A DNA stretch of 8,384 bases from Candidatus Zixiibacteriota bacterium. Lineage in GTDB: Bacteria > SM23-81 > DAOVCL01. The translations under genes and the position numbers were made by a program. The stretch lies in the NCBI GenBank assembly GCA_030670005.1, contig DAOVCL010000082.1, positions 1 to 8,384 on the forward strand. Reading direction: 5' to 3'. This document shows positions 7,097 to 8,384 of this stretch, piece by piece. The stretch's first letter is position 1, and the number at the start of each line of letters is the position of its first letter. The notes below the pieces were generated by a model. That model ran no database searches. It saw only the letters and a list, made by a program, of their open reading frames with translations, and was not told where the DNA came from.

Positions 7097-7349
7097 CCTT
7101 CTCCCTCCCCTTTAGCCTCTGCACAATTGTATCTACGGCGATGGCTGAGAGGATGATGTGATTGCTCTCGGTGATAATGATAGTCCTGGTCTTTCTTCCC
7201 TGGGTAGCATCTATTAGCTTTCCCTTTTGCTTGGCATCATCCTTTAACCTCTTCACCGCCAAAGAACCAGAGTTGATAATGGCCACGACCTTGTCCATGG
7301 AGACCACATTTCCAAAGCCAATGTTTAGAGGCGGTTCCCTACTCCACAT
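7089..7349 (-). CDS. remA: RemA-family DNA-binding regulator (DUF370)
   Basis: The 86-residue protein has the strong family core: LNIGFGNVVS (8-17), KVVAIINSGSLAVKRL (20-35), GKLIDATQGRKTRTIII (43-59) and HIILSAIAVDTIVQRL (64-79). In Bacillus subtilis RemA assembles into a ring-shaped DNA-binding oligomer that activates biofilm matrix and osmoprotection operons; the target genes in this organism are unknown. Gly/Arg-rich GRKTR matches the region that contacts DNA in the known protein. The start is ATG 7349, the only in-frame start before the core. It overlaps the end of yicC by 11 bases, adding the extra residues MWSREPP before the conserved core. GGGAG lies 10 bases upstream of the ATG. The position between yicC and gmk is the classical one for this family. 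Confidence 0.92.
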   Translation of the reverse strand: MWSREPPLNIGFGNVVSMDKVVAIINSGSLAVKRLKDDAKQKGKLIDATQGRKTRTIIITESNHIILSAIAVDTIVQRLKGREKDV

Positions 7350-8217
7350 TTTGTAACTGCTCCCTTACCTTCTCCAACTCCTCCTTCATCTCCACAACCT
7401 TTTGAGAGATCGAGGCGTCTAATGCCTTGGCTCCCATAGTGTTTACCTCCCTGTTCATCTCCTGTAGGAGGAAAGTGAGCTTTCTTCCCACTACCCCTCC
7501 CTTTTGAGAGATGGACACAAACTGTTGAATATGGCTTTTTAGCCTCACACACTCCTCGGTGATATCCGTTCGTTCAGCGAATATGGCCACCTCCTGGGCC
7601 AACCTCTCCTCATCAACATCTCCTCCTATGCCCAGGTTTTCTATCTTTACCCTCAGCTCTTCTCTGCGTTTTTCCACTACCTTTGGGGCCTCACCTTCAA
7701 CCCAATTCTCCAACCCACGGAGTCTATCCATCCTCTCCAGGACATCCTGACTCAGCTTCTCTCCTTCTTTTTCCCTCATTCTCTTCAACTCGGAGAGGGC
7801 GGCAATGGTGGCCTTTTCCACCGTAGGCCAGATCCGGTCCAGATCCAGCTCCTGGACTTCCTTTTTCAGAAGATCGGGGAATCCGATGAGATGGTTTAAA
7901 CCTATCTCCTCCTTGAATTTAAACTTATTTTTCAGTTTCTCTAAGAGCAGATAGTAAGCCTCGGTGGCCTCTTCATTCAATTTCAATGAGGAGAAAGGCT
8001 CATCAGTTCCCGCCCAGGTTAAAAGATAGTAAATCTTCCCCCGGGAGAGATTTTTTCTCAACAGCTCCCTTATCCTATCCTCTAAGAAGTTCAGGGATCT
8101 GGGAAGCTTAAGCTGGAGATCTAAGAAGCGATTGTTCACTGATCTTATCTCCACCACCCCCTTTTCCCCTTCTATCTCCTCGGTTCCCCTGCCATATCCG
8201 GTCATACTGGAAAGCAT
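7339..8217 (-). CDS. yicC: YicC/YloC family endoribonuclease
   Basis: The protein is 292 residues, the normal family size. The N-terminal domain begins with the signature MLSSMTGYGRG and continues VEIRSVNNRFLDLQ (22-35). The middle is helical and charged (about 80-200). The C-terminal DUF1732 domain (about 205-292) shows ERLAQEVAIFAERTDITEE (204-222), RLKSHI, GRKLTFLLQEMNREVNT (244-260) and the closing REQLQNVE. Members in E. coli and Bacillus are reported as endoribonucleases acting in RNA turnover. The frame is open upstream to ATG 8304, but that extension lies across the promoter at 8267-8239 and is not found in the family; ATG 8217 has GAGGGGG just upstream. It is the first gene of the cluster. 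Confidence 0.95.
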   Translation of the reverse strand: MLSSMTGYGRGTEEIEGEKGVVEIRSVNNRFLDLQLKLPRSLNFLEDRIRELLRKNLSRGKIYYLLTWAGTDEPFSSLKLNEEATEAYYLLLEKLKNKFKFKEEIGLNHLIGFPDLLKKEVQELDLDRIWPTVEKATIAALSELKRMREKEGEKLSQDVLERMDRLRGLENWVEGEAPKVVEKRREELRVKIENLGIGGDVDEERLAQEVAIFAERTDITEECVRLKSHIQQFVSISQKGGVVGRKLTFLLQEMNREVNTMGAKALDASISQKVVEMKEELEKVREQLQNVE

Positions 8218-8238
8218 CTTCCCCCTCTGTATCCCCCA

Positions 8239-8267
8239 ATAATAGGCAACATCTACCCTTTTGTCAA
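8239..8267 (-). promoter_or_regulatory. Sigma-70 type promoter before yicC
   Basis: The minus strand carries TTGACA (8267-8262, exact -35 consensus), a spacer of 17 bases, and TATTAT (8244-8239, five of six matches to TATAAT). Transcription would begin near 8231-8233, leaving a leader of roughly 15 bases that contains the GAGGGGG ribosome site for ATG 8217. It is the best promoter in the window and the likely driver of the whole cluster down to hslU. Confidence 0.8.
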
Positions 8268-8340
8268 GGAAATGTTCAAACTTTTGTCCCCAGGATTTCT
8301 CCATTAAGACAGAAGGGCGAATTTAGTCGTGATAGCCTTC

Positions 8341-8384
8341 CTAGTGGCGGTTAATATATAGGTAATAGCTCACCCAGATAAAAT
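8341..8384 (-). CDS. Possible last codons of an upstream gene (very uncertain)
   Basis: One minus-strand frame entering from the right edge reads 13 codons, FIWVSYYLYINRH, before TAG at 8343-8341. The aromatic and hydrophobic make-up would suit the end of a membrane protein, but a run this short can occur by chance. A second frame is also open to TAA at 8352. The stretch 8285-8340 between this stop and the yicC promoter shows only a weak GAAGG/CCTTC inverted repeat and no clear terminator. Confidence 0.15.
   Translation of the reverse strand, partial: FIWVSYYLYINRH

Noticed and set aside
7325..7552. A 75-codon minus-strand frame across the yicC end and remA start
   Set aside because: It is an out-of-frame shadow of yicC with no family features.
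8218..8304. N-terminal extension of YicC from ATG 8304
   Set aside because: It covers the TTGACA/TATTAT promoter, and the family begins at the SSMTGYGR signature.
8345..8375. AT-rich stretch considered as a dif-like Xer site, because xerC is nearby
   Set aside because: It does not match the two 11-base arms of known dif sites, and dif is normally near the replication terminus rather than beside xerC.

Overview
The window is a compact bacterial housekeeping region read almost entirely from the minus strand. Reading right to left it carries yicC, remA (DUF370), gmk, rpoZ, topA, xerC, hslV and hslU. After a 136-base gap comes the 5' part of a secreted VIT/von Willebrand A protein that runs off the left edge. 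I see no tRNA, rRNA, CRISPR array, insertion sequence or phage gene. By eye the GC content is near 50% and even throughout.

Region 8384-8218 is the leader of the cluster. It holds a near-perfect sigma-70 type promoter (TTGACA, 17 bases, TATTAT) about 20 bases before the yicC start. At the window edge there may be the last codons of an upstream gene. Region 8217-1311 is one tight run of eight genes. No gap between them exceeds 4 bases, and three junctions overlap by 8 to 11 bases, so the run looks like one transcription unit with translational coupling. Region 1310-1175 is the only sizeable gap between complete genes, and holds an inverted repeat but no classic terminator. Region 1174-1 is the VIT-VWA gene, with its own strong ribosome binding site and signal peptide.

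The genes cover RNA turnover (YicC), DNA-binding regulation (RemA), GMP to GDP phosphorylation (Gmk), RNA polymerase assembly (RpoZ), DNA supercoiling (TopA), chromosome dimer resolution (XerC) and ATP-dependent proteolysis (HslV peptidase with HslU unfoldase). The order merges two blocks known from Firmicutes and related lineages. One is yicC/yloC-remA-gmk-rpoZ, which in Bacillus continues to coaBC and priA. The other is topA-(trmFO)-xerC-hslV-hslU, which in Bacillus continues to codY. Here the two are fused and trmFO, coaBC and codY are absent.

The organism is a bacterium with RemA and HslVU, possibly a Desulfobacterota-like or other deep-branching or candidate-phylum anaerobe. The sequence alone does not settle the phylum. 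I found no clearly new biological system. The points most worth a second look are the fused operon, a palindromic GC-rich repeat translated inside the HslU linker, and the VIT-VWA gene.
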